A DNA stretch of 64,000 nt from Haladaptatus caseinilyticus (GTDB lineage: Archaea; Halobacteriota; Halobacteria; Halobacteriales; Haladaptataceae): contig NZ_CP111036.1 in assembly GCF_026248685.1 (NCBI RefSeq), forward strand, positions 1,984,001-2,048,000. Reading direction: 5' to 3'. The translations under genes were made by a program, and so were the position numbers. Within the stretch, counting starts at the first letter, position 1, and the number at the start of each line of letters is the position of its first letter. Positions 15,264 to 24,525 of the stretch are shown in pieces. Below the pieces are notes generated by a model. The model was not told where the DNA came from. It was given only the letters and a program-made list of their open reading frames with translations, and searched no databases.

Positions 15264-17255
15264 ATGAGTAACGACACCGAAGCTCCACCACCGGAGCAGG
15301 AAACTGAGCAGGAGATAGATAGTCTCGGTAGCGACGTCGAAACCGAGATTTCCGACGACGTTTCGGAGGATGATCTGCTCGGTGGTCTGGAGATAGAAAG
15401 CACGGAAGAGGTCGAAATCCCCGACCGATTGGTCGATCAGGTCATCGGGCAGGATCACGCCCGTGACGTGGTGATGAAGGCGGCCAAACAGCGCCGTCAC
15501 GTGATGATGATCGGCACGCCCGGTACCGGGAAGTCGATGCTGGCGAAGGCGATGAGCCAACTCCTTCCCAAGAAGGATTTGCAGGACGTCCTCGTCTACC
15601 ACAACCCTGACGACGGGAACGAACCGAAGGTTCGGACGGTTCCCGCTGGGAAGGGTGAGCAGATAATCGATGCCCACAAAGAAGAGGCTCGTAAGCGCAA
15701 CCAGATGCGCTCCTTTTTGATGTGGGTCATCATCGCCATCGTGGTGGGATACGCCCTCCTCATCGCTGGCAAACCGTTGCTGGGCATCCTCGCCGCAGGT
15801 GTCATCTACCTCGCGTTCCGCTACGGCTCCCGTGGAACCGACGCGATGATTCCGAACCTGCTGGTGAACAACAGTGACGTGACCAGCGCGCCGTTCGAAG
15901 ACGCAACGGGTGCACACGCCGGCGCGCTGCTGGGCGACGTCCGTCACGACCCGTTCCAATCCGGCGGTATGGAAACGCCGAGCCACGACCGCGTCGAACC
16001 GGGTGCTATCCACAAGGCCAACAAGGGCGTGTTGTTCATCGACGAGATCAACACGCTCGACATCCGGAGTCAGCAGAAGCTGATGACGGCGATTCAGGAA
16101 GGCGAGTTCTCCATCACCGGCCAGTCCGAGCGGAGTTCGGGCGCGATGGTGCAGACCGAACCCGTCCCGACCGACTTCGTCATGGTCGCGGCGGGCAACC
16201 TCGACGCGATGGAGAACATGCACCCCGCGCTCCGGTCCCGTATCAAGGGATACGGGTACGAAGTGTACATGGACGACACCATCGACGACACGCCGGAGAT
16301 GCGCCGCAAGTACGCGCGGTTCATCGCACAGGAAGTCGAGAAGGACGGTCGTCTCCCGCACTTCGACGAGAACGCGGTCGAGGAAGTCATCCTCGAAGCC
16401 CAGCGCCGTGCTGGACGGAAAGACCACCTCACGCTCAAACTGCGTGACCTCGGTGGTCTCGTCCGCGTCGCGGGCGACATCGCTCGTGCGGAGGACGCGG
16501 AGTTCACTACGCGCGACCACGTCCTGCAGGCGAAGCGACGCTCGCGCTCCATCGAACAACAGATCGCCGACGACTTCATCGAGCGACGGAAGGACTACGA
16601 ACTCACCGTCTCCGATGGCGACGTCGTCGGGCGTGTCAACGGTCTCGCCGTCATGGGCGAGGACAGCGGTATCATGCTCCCCGTGATGGCGGAAGTGACG
16701 CCGTCGCAGGGGCCTGGCCAAGTCATCGCGACCGGTCAACTGAAGGAGATGGCAGAGGAGTCCGTCAAGAACGTCTCCGCCATCATCAAGAAGTTCAGCG
16801 ACGAGGACATCAGCGAAAAGGACGTTCACATTCAGTTCGTCCAGGCGGGACAACAGGGTGTTGACGGCGACTCTGCGTCCATCACGGTCGCCACGGCCGT
16901 CATCAGCGCGCTGGAAGACGCCCCCGTCGAACAGGACGTCGCCATGACCGGTTCGTTGTCGGTGCGCGGGGACGTGCTCCCCGTCGGTGGCGTGACCCAC
17001 AAGATCGAAGCCGCTGCGAAGGCGGGCATCAAGACGGTCATCATTCCGAAAGCGAACGAACAGGACGTGATGATAGAGGAAGAGTACGAGGAGATGGTCG
17101 ATATCATCCCCGTCTCGCATATCAGCGAAGTGCTCGAAGTGGCCCTCTCGGGCGAACCCGAGAAGGATAGCCTCATCGACCGCTTGAAGAACATCACCGG
17201 CAGCGCGTTGGAACACGAAATCGGCGGCAGTACGGGTCGCCCCAGCCCGCAGTAG
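15264..17255 (+). CDS. lonB: Membrane-anchored ATP-dependent protease LonB
   Basis: From ATG 15264 the protein has 663 residues. Order: acidic N-terminus; AAA+ domain with Walker A GTPGTGKS (about 84-91); two hydrophobic helices inserted in the AAA+ module (about 152-187), which anchor archaeal LonB to the membrane; Walker B-like GVLFIDEINTL; and the C-terminal protease domain with Ser537 (GDSAS) and Lys580 (THKIEAA). The 43-residue spacing between the two matches the archaeal Lon dyad. It degrades misfolded and regulatory proteins, and haloarchaeal LonB is known to influence carotenoid and lipid composition. It has its own promoter (AGTATATCAG near 15216) and oligo-T terminator. Confidence 0.96.
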   Translation: MSNDTEAPPPEQETEQEIDSLGSDVETEISDDVSEDDLLGGLEIESTEEVEIPDRLVDQVIGQDHARDVVMKAAKQRRHVMMIGTPGTGKSMLAKAMSQLLPKKDLQDVLVYHNPDDGNEPKVRTVPAGKGEQIIDAHKEEARKRNQMRSFLMWVIIAIVVGYALLIAGKPLLGILAAGVIYLAFRYGSRGTDAMIPNLLVNNSDVTSAPFEDATGAHAGALLGDVRHDPFQSGGMETPSHDRVEPGAIHKANKGVLFIDEINTLDIRSQQKLMTAIQEGEFSITGQSERSSGAMVQTEPVPTDFVMVAAGNLDAMENMHPALRSRIKGYGYEVYMDDTIDDTPEMRRKYARFIAQEVEKDGRLPHFDENAVEEVILEAQRRAGRKDHLTLKLRDLGGLVRVAGDIARAEDAEFTTRDHVLQAKRRSRSIEQQIADDFIERRKDYELTVSDGDVVGRVNGLAVMGEDSGIMLPVMAEVTPSQGPGQVIATGQLKEMAEESVKNVSAIIKKFSDEDISEKDVHIQFVQAGQQGVDGDSASITVATAVISALEDAPVEQDVAMTGSLSVRGDVLPVGGVTHKIEAAAKAGIKTVIIPKANEQDVMIEEEYEEMVDIIPVSHISEVLEVALSGEPEKDSLIDRLKNITGSALEHEIGGSTGRPSPQ

Positions 17256-17273
17256 CCGGTTCCGCAGAATTCG

Positions 17274-17288
17274 TTTTTAGCTGTTTTT
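17274..17288 (+). terminator. Double oligo-T terminator after lonB
   Basis: Two runs of five T residues (17274-17278 and 17284-17288) follow the lonB stop by about 20 nt. Confidence 0.55.
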
Positions 17289-17402
17289 GTGACGCGGAGT
17301 CGTGACGCTACGTCGTCCGTTTCCGGCGTGATTCGGGCAGTGGTTAATGTGTGCTCGTGATACGATCGAGTTGGATTCGATGGCGTGACGATAGGGGTGA
17401 GC

Positions 17403-17423
17403 GGGCAGGCCGCTGGCCTGCCC
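17403..17423. repeat. Perfect 9-bp inverted repeat with 3-nt loop
   Basis: GGGCAGGCC, loop GCT, GGCCTGCCC. The stem is very stable and lies in otherwise gene-free sequence. Confidence 0.6.
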
Positions 17424-17703
17424 GGCCCTGTCGATTTGGCCGGGAACGGGCGAAAGAGCGCACCGAAAGTGGCGCTTCGCGCCGCTGAGAGGAGCGAGTG
17501 CGTTCGGGCGTGGCTTGCGCCTCGCGGTTGCGGACAGCATATTTCTACCACGACGTCGTTTCGTGACTCACCATCGGCATGGTGTGAGACTCAAAACAGC
17601 AGTCGGTACGGCTATACGCGAACCGATCACTGCTCGCTCGTTTCGGACAGCATACCGTGAGAGTAGATACCTTTTCACCGCCCCCCATCCAACACAAAAC
17701 CGA

Positions 17704-18588
17704 ATGCCCGCGCCGAACTGGAACGCGTTCACCGCCGTCACGCTGGTCGTCCTCGCCATCCTCATCGCACTGGCGCGGGCCTCACAAGCGGTGCTGACCG
17801 GAGAGGGAGGCCAGTTGGAAACCATCCCGGAAGCAGGAGAGGAGTCGCAATCCGACTCGGTTCCGGAATCGTTTCCCATCGGCGGGGAACGATCAGTCCT
17901 CGAAAACAACCGGGCACCGTCCGAACCGGACCCGACTCAACCAGCGTCAGAGCAGACTTATCGGACGGACGAACACCCCGAGCAAACCGGTGAGCAACCC
18001 AACCCAGCAGAGGAACTGACGACGGGGATGCTCCTGTTGAACGTCGCGCTGAGTCAGGGCCTCTTCGGCGTGATTCTCGTTATCTCAGCGATACTCGCGG
18101 CGATTCCGCGCTCCGCGCTCGGTATCGAATCGGCGACCCGCTTCGAACTCGGCGTCGGAATCGCCCTCGGTGTCGCGTTATTCGTGGCGAACGAACTCGG
18201 TCAACGGGTAGCCGACGCCCTCGGTATCGAATACGAGGACGGTCTGCGCGAACTACTGACGCCGGACTCGGTTCGGGGGTGGGTGCTCCTGCTCGGCGTC
18301 GCCCTTCCCATCATCGCCGGGTTCGAAGAACTGCTGTTTCGGTCGGCACTCGTCGGCGTTCTCGCCGTCGGCTACGACATTTCGCCATGGCTACTCGCCG
18401 CCTTTTCGTCGGTCGCGTTTGCCGTGGGCCACGGCGCGCAAGGGCCGGGGGGAATCCTCGTGACGGGCACACTCGGTGCCGTACTCGCCGCGGCCTTCGT
18501 CCTCACGGGGAGCCTCCTGGTCGTCGTCGTCGCTCATTATCTCGTCAACGCGTTGGAGTTCGCCGTTCACGCGGGCAACGAGACGTGA
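17704..18588 (+). CDS. CPBP family intramembrane metalloprotease
   Basis: ATG 17704 gives 294 residues; earlier in-frame starts run through non-coding DNA. An N-terminal helix (about 8-28) is followed by a long acidic, Pro/Gln-rich extracytoplasmic loop (about 32-103) and then several helices. The CPBP motifs are present: FEELLFRSALVG (EExxxR-type glutamates), AFAVGHG, and VVAHYLVNA (HxxxN). Relatives include CAAX prenyl proteases (Rce1) and bacteriocin-processing enzymes. The substrate is unknown. The long acidic loop is unusual for the family's core fold and is probably haloarchaeal decoration. Confidence 0.85.
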   Translation: MPAPNWNAFTAVTLVVLAILIALARASQAVLTGEGGQLETIPEAGEESQSDSVPESFPIGGERSVLENNRAPSEPDPTQPASEQTYRTDEHPEQTGEQPNPAEELTTGMLLLNVALSQGLFGVILVISAILAAIPRSALGIESATRFELGVGIALGVALFVANELGQRVADALGIEYEDGLRELLTPDSVRGWVLLLGVALPIIAGFEELLFRSALVGVLAVGYDISPWLLAAFSSVAFAVGHGAQGPGGILVTGTLGAVLAAAFVLTGSLLVVVVAHYLVNALEFAVHAGNET

Positions 18589-18699
18589 AAGACGAGTCGC
18601 TGCTCGCCGTCCGTTCATAGCGTCGCCGTTCGCGGTTCGAGGAACGGAAGTTCCTCGCTGTTCTCGTGAACGACGAAAGGAGAACGAGAGTAAGAAGGG

Positions 18700-19137
18700 C
18701 TATCGCTCTTCGGAATCCAGCACGCGAATCTGGTCACCGCGCACGGTAACCGGAATCGGGACGGTCGCCTCGTACAGTTCGACCGTCACCTGGTCTTTGC
18801 CCTCGTCGATACGCTGTACCTGTGCCTTCTCGCCTTTGAACGGACCGGCGATGAGTTCGACGATGTCCCCCTCCGCGATACCCTCCACGTCGGGCGTGGG
18901 CGAGAGGAAGTGTTCGACTTCGGAAATGCTACTCACGCCGGGCACCATGCTTCGGGCGTGTGGAATCTCCTCCAGCACGCGGGTGATGACCGCGTCGTCG
19001 TCCGCCTCGACCATCACGTAACTCGTCAGTGAGTCGGGGGCGAGAACGGCGTGGATTTCCGGTTCTTCGCGGTTGACGATCATGTCCGCGACGGTTCGTT
19101 CCTGACTGGCCGTGGTCTTTACTGCGTAAATTGGCAT
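18700..19137 (-). CDS. spt5: Transcription elongation factor Spt5 (NusG homologue)
   Basis: Starting at ATG 19137 (MPIYAVKTTASQERTVADM) the protein has 145 residues: an NGN domain (about 1-85), which clamps RNA polymerase, and a KOW domain (about 90-145: GDIVELIAGPFKGEKAQVQ). With Spt4 it raises processivity. It lies 9 nt after secE on the same strand, the conserved archaeal order ftsZ1-secE-spt5. A longer start three codons upstream is possible but begins inside the secE-spt5 spacer. Confidence 0.95.
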   Translation of the reverse strand: MPIYAVKTTASQERTVADMIVNREEPEIHAVLAPDSLTSYVMVEADDDAVITRVLEEIPHARSMVPGVSSISEVEHFLSPTPDVEGIAEGDIVELIAGPFKGEKAQVQRIDEGKDQVTVELYEATVPIPVTVRGDQIRVLDSEER

Positions 19138-19146
19138 CGTGGTCAC

Positions 19147-19314
19147 CTAGGCGGGGAGGAAGCTCATCACTGCGAAGATGACGAACCCGAGCAGTCCGAC
19201 GAGGACGATACCCGCACCGGCGATTTTCGAAATCTTCGAGAACTCGTCCCACGAGGGCGTACTCGCCAGTTTGAGTACGCGAACGTACGACGCGACGTCG
19301 AGTTTAACATCCAT
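19147..19314 (-). CDS. secE: Protein translocase subunit SecE/Sec61-gamma
   Basis: The 55-residue protein runs from ATG 19314 to TAG 19147-19149. It opens MDVKLDVASYVRVLKLASTP, then an amphipathic helix (SWDEFSKISKIA) and one membrane helix (AGAGIVLVG...GFVIFAVMSFLP). This is the complete single-span SecE of archaea, which clamps SecY in the membrane. Its place between ftsZ1 and spt5 supports the call. Confidence 0.93.
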   Translation of the reverse strand: MDVKLDVASYVRVLKLASTPSWDEFSKISKIAGAGIVLVGLLGFVIFAVMSFLPA

Positions 19315-19446
19315 AGTTAGTTGTGTTTGGCTATCGGGCTTTTTCTATCTTTCCAAGGCGGTTGTCCCGCGATGGTGGTTCGATTCGGGGAAATACGTCT
19401 CACCTGCTGGCAGAAAATGGGGAAACGACTCTACAGAACGACGCGA

Positions 19447-20604
19447 CTACTCTACGTAGTCGATATCTTCCATTCGACTCTTGGCTTGCGCCTGCGCTTC
19501 CTCGTTACGGCCGTAGATTTGAGCAGACTGAACCCCCGTGACGACGATCATCGTGCGCATGGTGCCTTCCAGACTCTCGTCGATGGACGTCCCCCAGATG
19601 ATGCGGGCGTCGGGATCGATGCGGTCGTAAATCTGTTCGACGACGCCTTCGGCTTCCTCGATGGACATATCGTTCCCACCCGTGACGTTGACGAGTGCGG
19701 ATTTCGCGCCGCTGATGTCCACGTCGAGGAGCGGCGAGCGTAGGGCGCTCTTGACCGAATCCTGTGCCTTCTGGTCGGAATCGCTCTCGCCGAGGCCGAT
19801 CATGGCCACGCCACCTTTCTCCATGACGGTTCGAACGTCGGCGAAGTCCAGGTTGACCAAGCCGGGCTTGGTAATGAGTTCCGTGATTCCCTTCACCGAG
19901 CGCATGAGCACTTCATCAGCTACTTTGAACGCCTGCTTGACGGGAAGTTTGCCGACGGAATCGAGCAGTCGGTCGTTCGGAACGACGATGACCGTGTCGC
20001 TCACGTCGCGTAGACGTTCCAACCCTGCCTCGGCGTTCGTGCGTCGAACCTCGCCCTCCGCCGTGAACGGCGTCGTGACGATAGCGATGGTGAGCGCACC
20101 TGCCTCGCGCGCCGCCTTCGCGACGACTGGAGCACTTCCGGTACCCGTTCCACCACCGAGTCCGGCGGTGACGAATACCATATCGGAACCCTGAATCGCG
20201 TCGTAGATATCCTCCTGACTCTCGAGTGCGGCTTCCTCGCCGACCTGCGGAAGCGACCCTGCGCCGCGTCCGCTGGTTTTCTGTTCACCCATCAGGATTT
20301 TCGTGTCCGCTTCGATCTCGACGAGATGTTGAACGTCGGTGTTCGCGGCGACCAGCGATGCGCCGTGAATACCCTCCTCGGCCATCCGATTGACCGTGTT
20401 TCCGCCGCCACCGCCACATCCGACGACGGTGATGTTGGTTTGGAGGTCTTTGAGTACGTCCTGCAGTTGGTCATCTGTCATCGTTCCCGACGGAGTCGTC
20501 CCCGACGGGGTTCCGTCTTGTGAGGTACCACCGAGTTGCGACTTGGGGGAGGTCTGTTGGTCCCCTTCCGCCTCCTCAATGGCGTCTTCGACAATGGAAT
20601 CCAT
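19447..20604 (-). CDS. ftsZ1: Cell division protein FtsZ1
   Basis: I start at ATG 20604 ([13 protein letters not shown], the usual FtsZ1 opening), giving 385 residues; an in-frame ATG seven codons upstream is possible. The GTPase core has [14 protein letters not shown] (62-74) and the tubulin signature GGGTGTG (150-156), then PNDRLLD and the T7-loop region NLDFADV. FtsZ1 assembles the mid-cell scaffold that recruits FtsZ2 and the division machinery in haloarchaea. The position upstream of secE-spt5 favours FtsZ1 over FtsZ2. An AT-rich box (minus strand of 20631-20640) lies about 31 nt upstream. Confidence 0.95.
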   Translation of the reverse strand: MDSIVEDAIEEAEGDQQTSPKSQLGGTSQDGTPSGTTPSGTMTDDQLQDVLKDLQTNITVVGCGGGGGNTVNRMAEEGIHGASLVAANTDVQHLVEIEADTKILMGEQKTSGRGAGSLPQVGEEAALESQEDIYDAIQGSDMVFVTAGLGGGTGTGSAPVVAKAAREAGALTIAIVTTPFTAEGEVRRTNAEAGLERLRDVSDTVIVVPNDRLLDSVGKLPVKQAFKVADEVLMRSVKGITELITKPGLVNLDFADVRTVMEKGGVAMIGLGESDSDQKAQDSVKSALRSPLLDVDISGAKSALVNVTGGNDMSIEEAEGVVEQIYDRIDPDARIIWGTSIDESLEGTMRTMIVVTGVQSAQIYGRNEEAQAQAKSRMEDIDYVE

Positions 20605-20630
20605 CCTTGAGGTTTGGTTTACCAACGCAG

Positions 20631-20640
20631 ATTAATTATC
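20631..20640 (-). promoter_or_regulatory. TATA-like box for ftsZ1
   Basis: The minus strand reads GATAATTAAT, centred about 31 nt before ATG 20604, leaving only a few nucleotides of leader. Confidence 0.5.
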
Positions 20641-20739
20641 TTTCCCCTCTGGATGACGTATGTCAGACGCATATAGCTATCCAACAAAGCAAGCTTTATT
20701 ACTTTTCGAATTTGGGAGAAATTTATCAAGAAGAATAAA

Positions 20740-22083
20740 TCAGATCGGAAATGTATGTGTGCGATCAGTTCTCACTGCATCCGGCGAGATAGTTCTCCCA
20801 TTGACCGTAACCGCCGTGCCTGACGAAAGTTTTCCGAACTTGGGGCCTTCCGAAATTCCCAGTTTGCGTGCCTTCTCGGGGTCGAAGGCGACTTCTCGCA
20901 CCACGACTTCGTCCGGCGTCCGCTCCACTGCATCGTACTTCCGGTCGAGGAGCGCCACCAACGCGTCGATGATGGCGTCGTATTCGTCCGGTCCGCGAAC
21001 CGCTGCACGCCCCACAACCCGCGTTCCGCTTTGATCGGTTTCGAACGCGATGGCGTGTTCTGCAACTGCCGCCCGTGTTTCCTCGCGGTCGATTCCTGTC
21101 GCGCTGTCGAGCAAGTCACCGGGAAGCGAGACGAGTTCGAACTCGGGTTTGTCGCCCTTCGAACCGTCGAACCGACGCGCGGCTGCACCAAACCGCAGGC
21201 CGGACTCGACGGACGACAGTTCGGTTTCCAGCGTCTCTACGAGCGAGAGGGGAACACCGGATACCTCCCGCACCCACGTTTCGCTCACGATTCGGTAGCC
21301 GAGAGCGGAGATGACCGATTCCAGTTCCGGGTACTCCCCTTCGCAAACGGCGTACTCCGCGCCACTTCGTTCGAACGCTTGACGAATCGTTTCCCGTGAC
21401 TCCGCTGGTGGACCCATCGTCTCCAGATTCCAGTCGGACGCGATATGGCCCACCGCCCAGTCAGTCTCTCGGACGATCCGCTCGAAACGCGGAACGTAGT
21501 GGCCACCACCGAACCCGACGAGTTGTCGCTCGCGGGTCGGTTCGACGCCGCGAAGATCGAGGATGGCACGAGCTACTGCGCGTGCCGCCGTCGAATCGTG
21601 CCACTGCTCTTCATCGCTGCCGAGTTCTACGAACATCGACGGGACGCCGACTTCGCTCGGCCCGTGATGGGTACACTCCATCCCCACATCGTACGATTCC
21701 GGCGCGTGATCGTCGAACGCGCGGAGCAGTTCGGCCTGCGCGTTCGGACTGGATTCCGCTAGTGTTCCGTCTTCGCCACCGTACTCCGCCGGTCCGAAGT
21801 TCCCGGTAAAGTGGGTGGTCAACAGTGGCCCGGTGTCGCCCGAATGGCGCGAGGCGAAAACGAGTAGATCCGGATTCGAGAACGCCTCGGCGACGTGCTC
21901 GATATCGAGGTGGAGGGATTCGAACTCGCGGAGTTCGAACCCCTCGGTTCGGTAGAATCGACCCCCGCCGTCGGCGTCGGGGCGGGAGTCGTCTTCGTGT
22001 GCTGTCCATCCCGTCTCCGAACGGAGATACTCGCCGATATGCTCCGAGGCGTGATCAGCGCGACTGACGACGACTGCGATCAT
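20740..22083 (-). CDS. dtdA: D-aminoacyl-tRNA deacylase (archaeal GEK1/DTD2 type)
   Basis: From ATG 22083 (MIAVVVSRADHASEHIGEYL) the protein has 447 residues, a normal length for haloarchaeal DtdA with its C-terminal extension. The DTD2 core shows FASRHSGDTGPLLTTHFTGN, ECTHHGPSEVGVPSMFVELGS and FGGGHYVPRFERI. It removes D-amino acids mischarged onto tRNA. An in-frame GTG two codons upstream is an alternative start. It precedes ftsZ1 on the same strand, separated by a promoter-sized gap of 135 bp. Confidence 0.92.
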   Translation of the reverse strand: MIAVVVSRADHASEHIGEYLRSETGWTAHEDDSRPDADGGGRFYRTEGFELREFESLHLDIEHVAEAFSNPDLLVFASRHSGDTGPLLTTHFTGNFGPAEYGGEDGTLAESSPNAQAELLRAFDDHAPESYDVGMECTHHGPSEVGVPSMFVELGSDEEQWHDSTAARAVARAILDLRGVEPTRERQLVGFGGGHYVPRFERIVRETDWAVGHIASDWNLETMGPPAESRETIRQAFERSGAEYAVCEGEYPELESVISALGYRIVSETWVREVSGVPLSLVETLETELSSVESGLRFGAAARRFDGSKGDKPEFELVSLPGDLLDSATGIDREETRAAVAEHAIAFETDQSGTRVVGRAAVRGPDEYDAIIDALVALLDRKYDAVERTPDEVVVREVAFDPEKARKLGISEGPKFGKLSSGTAVTVNGRTISPDAVRTDRTHTFPI

Positions 22084-22144
22084 ACCCACAACTCCGCGCT
22101 AAAATCGAAAAAGGGCGTCGATGCCGTTAGAAGCGCCGATACCG

Positions 22145-23434
22145 TCAGACCTGTTCCGCCGGACTTCGTTCCCCACCCTTGATGCGCCGATAGACGCGTC
22201 CGACGAGGAGCTGGAACTCCTCCCGGCGGTACGCGAGCAACAGGAGACCGAGAACGATGTACACGACACTGAAGCCGATGAGTGCTTCGTAATGATGGAA
22301 GCTCGGGAACAGCTGGACGAGGAACAGTCCCAACAATGCGACTGCCTCTCGAATACTGATATTGAAGTTGACGAGAATGGTCAGTGCGAAGAAGCTCTGT
22401 GCGGCGGTGAGCCAGATTTCACCGTTCTGTTTGTCACCGAGCGGAAGCGTGTGAAAGTTTCCAAGGGAAATGCTGTACACGAGAACGAGCGTCCCGATGA
22501 GAAGCGTCCACTGGTTGAGCTTCGACGAGATGAGTGCGTTGAATGCTGCCGTCGAGCGCGCCTTGTTGACGAGGTAGGCGACGACGATGAGTTCCGGACT
22601 CTCGCTGGCGAGCGGCGCGACCCACTGAATCATCAGGAACGGTGGAACGCCGATTTGTTTCCCATATTCCTCTAGTCCGTGTGCGAACGGTTCGACCGCG
22701 GTGAAGATGACCAGACCTGCGAAAAGGAACATCCCGACGTATATCGGAACGCGGATGTTTTTCGTGAACGATTGGAAGTAAGCCGGAATCCCGACCTGTT
22801 CTTCCTCACTATCAGGTGCGTTCAGCGTGAAGAGGATGTACGTAAAGTAGAGTCCGACCAGGAACAGCATGTCGGGCCAGCCGATGCCGCCACCGAGGGG
22901 AACGAGGAAGGCATAGACGGTTGCGACGAACAGAAAGAGGATTTCGGTCGAAATATCCGGGTCGAGCTTCACGCGGTCGGCGAGGAAACCGCTACGGTTT
23001 TCGACCGCGGGGTCGTTCGTCGTCTTCGCTTTGTAAATCGCGAAGACGGCGATGGCCGACCAACCGAGTCCGATGAGGATACGATTCGCACCGGTCATGT
23101 TCGCGACGGCGAGGCTCGCGTTCTCCGCTCCGCGAGGGGTACCGGCGAACGCGCCCGCGTTCCACGCATACAGTGCGTCAACTGCGTACTCCGGAGCGAC
23201 GGCGAGGACGGCGAGGATCGCGAGCGCGAACGCACGCGGGACGTCCTCTTCCGCCGTCTCGGCCGCCCACGCCAGCAGGAACGATGCGCCAAGCACAGAA
23301 ATTCCCGTAATGGCTATCGTCGCGAGATTCGAAAGGCCGTGGGCGTGGCCGGTCGCCCACAACCCCATCCACGGTGCAGTCAGGAGGACCGAGAACAGAA
23401 CTGCAGTAAGGGGGTGTCGTAATCGTCCAGTCAT
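22145..23434 (-). CDS. Sodium/calcium-type cation antiporter (CaCA superfamily), divergent
   Basis: ATG 23434 gives 429 residues with about eleven hydrophobic helices. The second alpha-repeat shows the ion-binding motif WVAPLASESPELIVVAYLVNKA. The first repeat is more divergent (AVAPEYAVDALYAW). The N-terminus (TGRLRHPLTAVLFSVLLTAP) and a central cytoplasmic loop (about 150-170) are visible. It would exchange sodium for calcium or another cation across the membrane, important for ion balance in a halophile. It is directly downstream of a second, more canonical CaCA gene. Confidence 0.85.
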   Translation of the reverse strand: MTGRLRHPLTAVLFSVLLTAPWMGLWATGHAHGLSNLATIAITGISVLGASFLLAWAAETAEEDVPRAFALAILAVLAVAPEYAVDALYAWNAGAFAGTPRGAENASLAVANMTGANRILIGLGWSAIAVFAIYKAKTTNDPAVENRSGFLADRVKLDPDISTEILFLFVATVYAFLVPLGGGIGWPDMLFLVGLYFTYILFTLNAPDSEEEQVGIPAYFQSFTKNIRVPIYVGMFLFAGLVIFTAVEPFAHGLEEYGKQIGVPPFLMIQWVAPLASESPELIVVAYLVNKARSTAAFNALISSKLNQWTLLIGTLVLVYSISLGNFHTLPLGDKQNGEIWLTAAQSFFALTILVNFNISIREAVALLGLFLVQLFPSFHHYEALIGFSVVYIVLGLLLLAYRREEFQLLVGRVYRRIKGGERSPAEQV

Positions 23435-23480
23435 CGAAATTGATTTTCTTCCCCCCGCAAGTAACGCTTGCGTTCCGGAA

Positions 23481-24446
23481 TCAGGGGAAAAGGAAGAACA
23501 CGAACACGCCGTACCCACCGACGAGCAGCAGACCGTTGAATCGTGAGATGCGGTGGTGGTGGGCCATCAGTGCCATCGCCGCGACGGTGAATGCGACGAG
23601 GAATGGAAACTCGAACGTCCGCGTCGTTACCGGAACGTTCACGGGGACGACCAACGCCAGCACGCCGATGACTGCGAGGATGTTGTAGATGTTGCTTCCG
23701 ATGACGTTGCTGATGCTGAGGTCCGCCTCGTCGCGAGCGGAACTGACCATCGAGGTGGCGAGTTCGGGGAGAGAGGTGCCGAACGCGACGACGGTCAGAC
23801 CGATGAACAGGTCCGAAAAGCCGAATCCGCGGAGCAGTTCGATGCTCCCCATGATGAGCAGGCGCGACCCTGCCAACAGGACGGCGACTGCGAGGACGAA
23901 CGTTCCGACGGTACGAGCGTCGGCGGTTCCGTCGTCACCAACCTCGTCCCTGACGGCGGCCGCGTCTCCCGCTCGGCGCGTGTGCCGAAGGATGTAGACG
24001 GTGAACACGCCGAGGACGACGAGCAACAGCACGCCGTCGGCGGTGGCGAGCGTGCCGTCGCTTCCGAGGACGACGAGCAGCACGACGGCAGCGAGCATGA
24101 ACGACCCATGTCGCCACAGCAGGTCCCGGTTGACGGCTAACGGTTGGACGAGTGCGGATGCACCCAAGACGAGGCCGATATTGGCGATATTCGATCCCAC
24201 GATGTTGCCGAGGCCGATGTCGCCGGAGACGGAAACCGCACCGATGAGGCTGACGAACAGTTCGGGTGCAGTCGTGGCGAATGCGATTATCGTCACGCCG
24301 ATAGTTACAGGGGCGATACCGACCCCGAGCGCGAGCGATGACGCGCTATCGACGAGCAGTTCTGCACCGACGTAGAGGAGCACGATACCACCGAGCAGTA
24401 ACGACACGTCGGCGATCGTTCCGAGCGTGAATAGCGGCGCATACAT
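23481..24446 (-). CDS. Calcium/sodium antiporter (YrbG-like, CaCA superfamily)
   Basis: The 321-residue protein has ten hydrophobic helices in two inverted halves. The two alpha-repeat signatures are intact: [15 protein letters not shown] with [16 protein letters not shown], and [15 protein letters not shown] with [16 protein letters not shown]. This matches the potassium-independent Na+/Ca2+ exchangers. It is 46 nt upstream of the second exchanger gene on the same strand, and divergent from aroE with about 80 bp between starts. Confidence 0.92.
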   Translation of the reverse strand: MYAPLFTLGTIADVSLLLGGIVLLYVGAELLVDSASSLALGVGIAPVTIGVTIIAFATTAPELFVSLIGAVSVSGDIGLGNIVGSNIANIGLVLGASALVQPLAVNRDLLWRHGSFMLAAVVLLVVLGSDGTLATADGVLLLVVLGVFTVYILRHTRRAGDAAAVRDEVGDDGTADARTVGTFVLAVAVLLAGSRLLIMGSIELLRGFGFSDLFIGLTVVAFGTSLPELATSMVSSARDEADLSISNVIGSNIYNILAVIGVLALVVPVNVPVTTRTFEFPFLVAFTVAAMALMAHHHRISRFNGLLLVGGYGVFVFFLFP

Positions 24447-24495
24447 ATCCTTCCCGTTTATTTCACTATCAATATATATTTCTTCCGACGGATGG

Positions 24496-24503
24496 GCTTA
24501 TCC
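24496..24503 (+). promoter_or_regulatory. TATA-like box for aroE
   Basis: GCTTATCC is centred 27 nt before ATG 24526, consistent with a leaderless transcript. Confidence 0.45.
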
Positions 24504-24525
24504 GGGTCCGAACAACAGGTATCGT

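Larger units (their letters stand above)
17256..17703. other. Intergenic region of 448 bp after lonB
   Basis: I see no gene here. It holds the oligo-T terminator of lonB (17274-17288), a perfect 9-bp hairpin (17403-17423) and a GC-rich stretch with simple inverted motifs. A short frame continuing into the CPBP protease gene is not supported. The hexamer-rich phrase GGACAGCATA occurs twice (about 17532 and 17645), which hints at a decayed duplication. Confidence 0.5.

Noticed and set aside
15246-17216. 656-codon frame on the minus strand
   Set aside because: A full-length shadow of lonB, typical where codon third positions are G or C; lonB has all catalytic residues.
22434-23422. Plus-strand frames across the antiporter genes
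   Set aside because: Antisense shadows with charged, motif-free translations; the minus strand encodes clear membrane helices.
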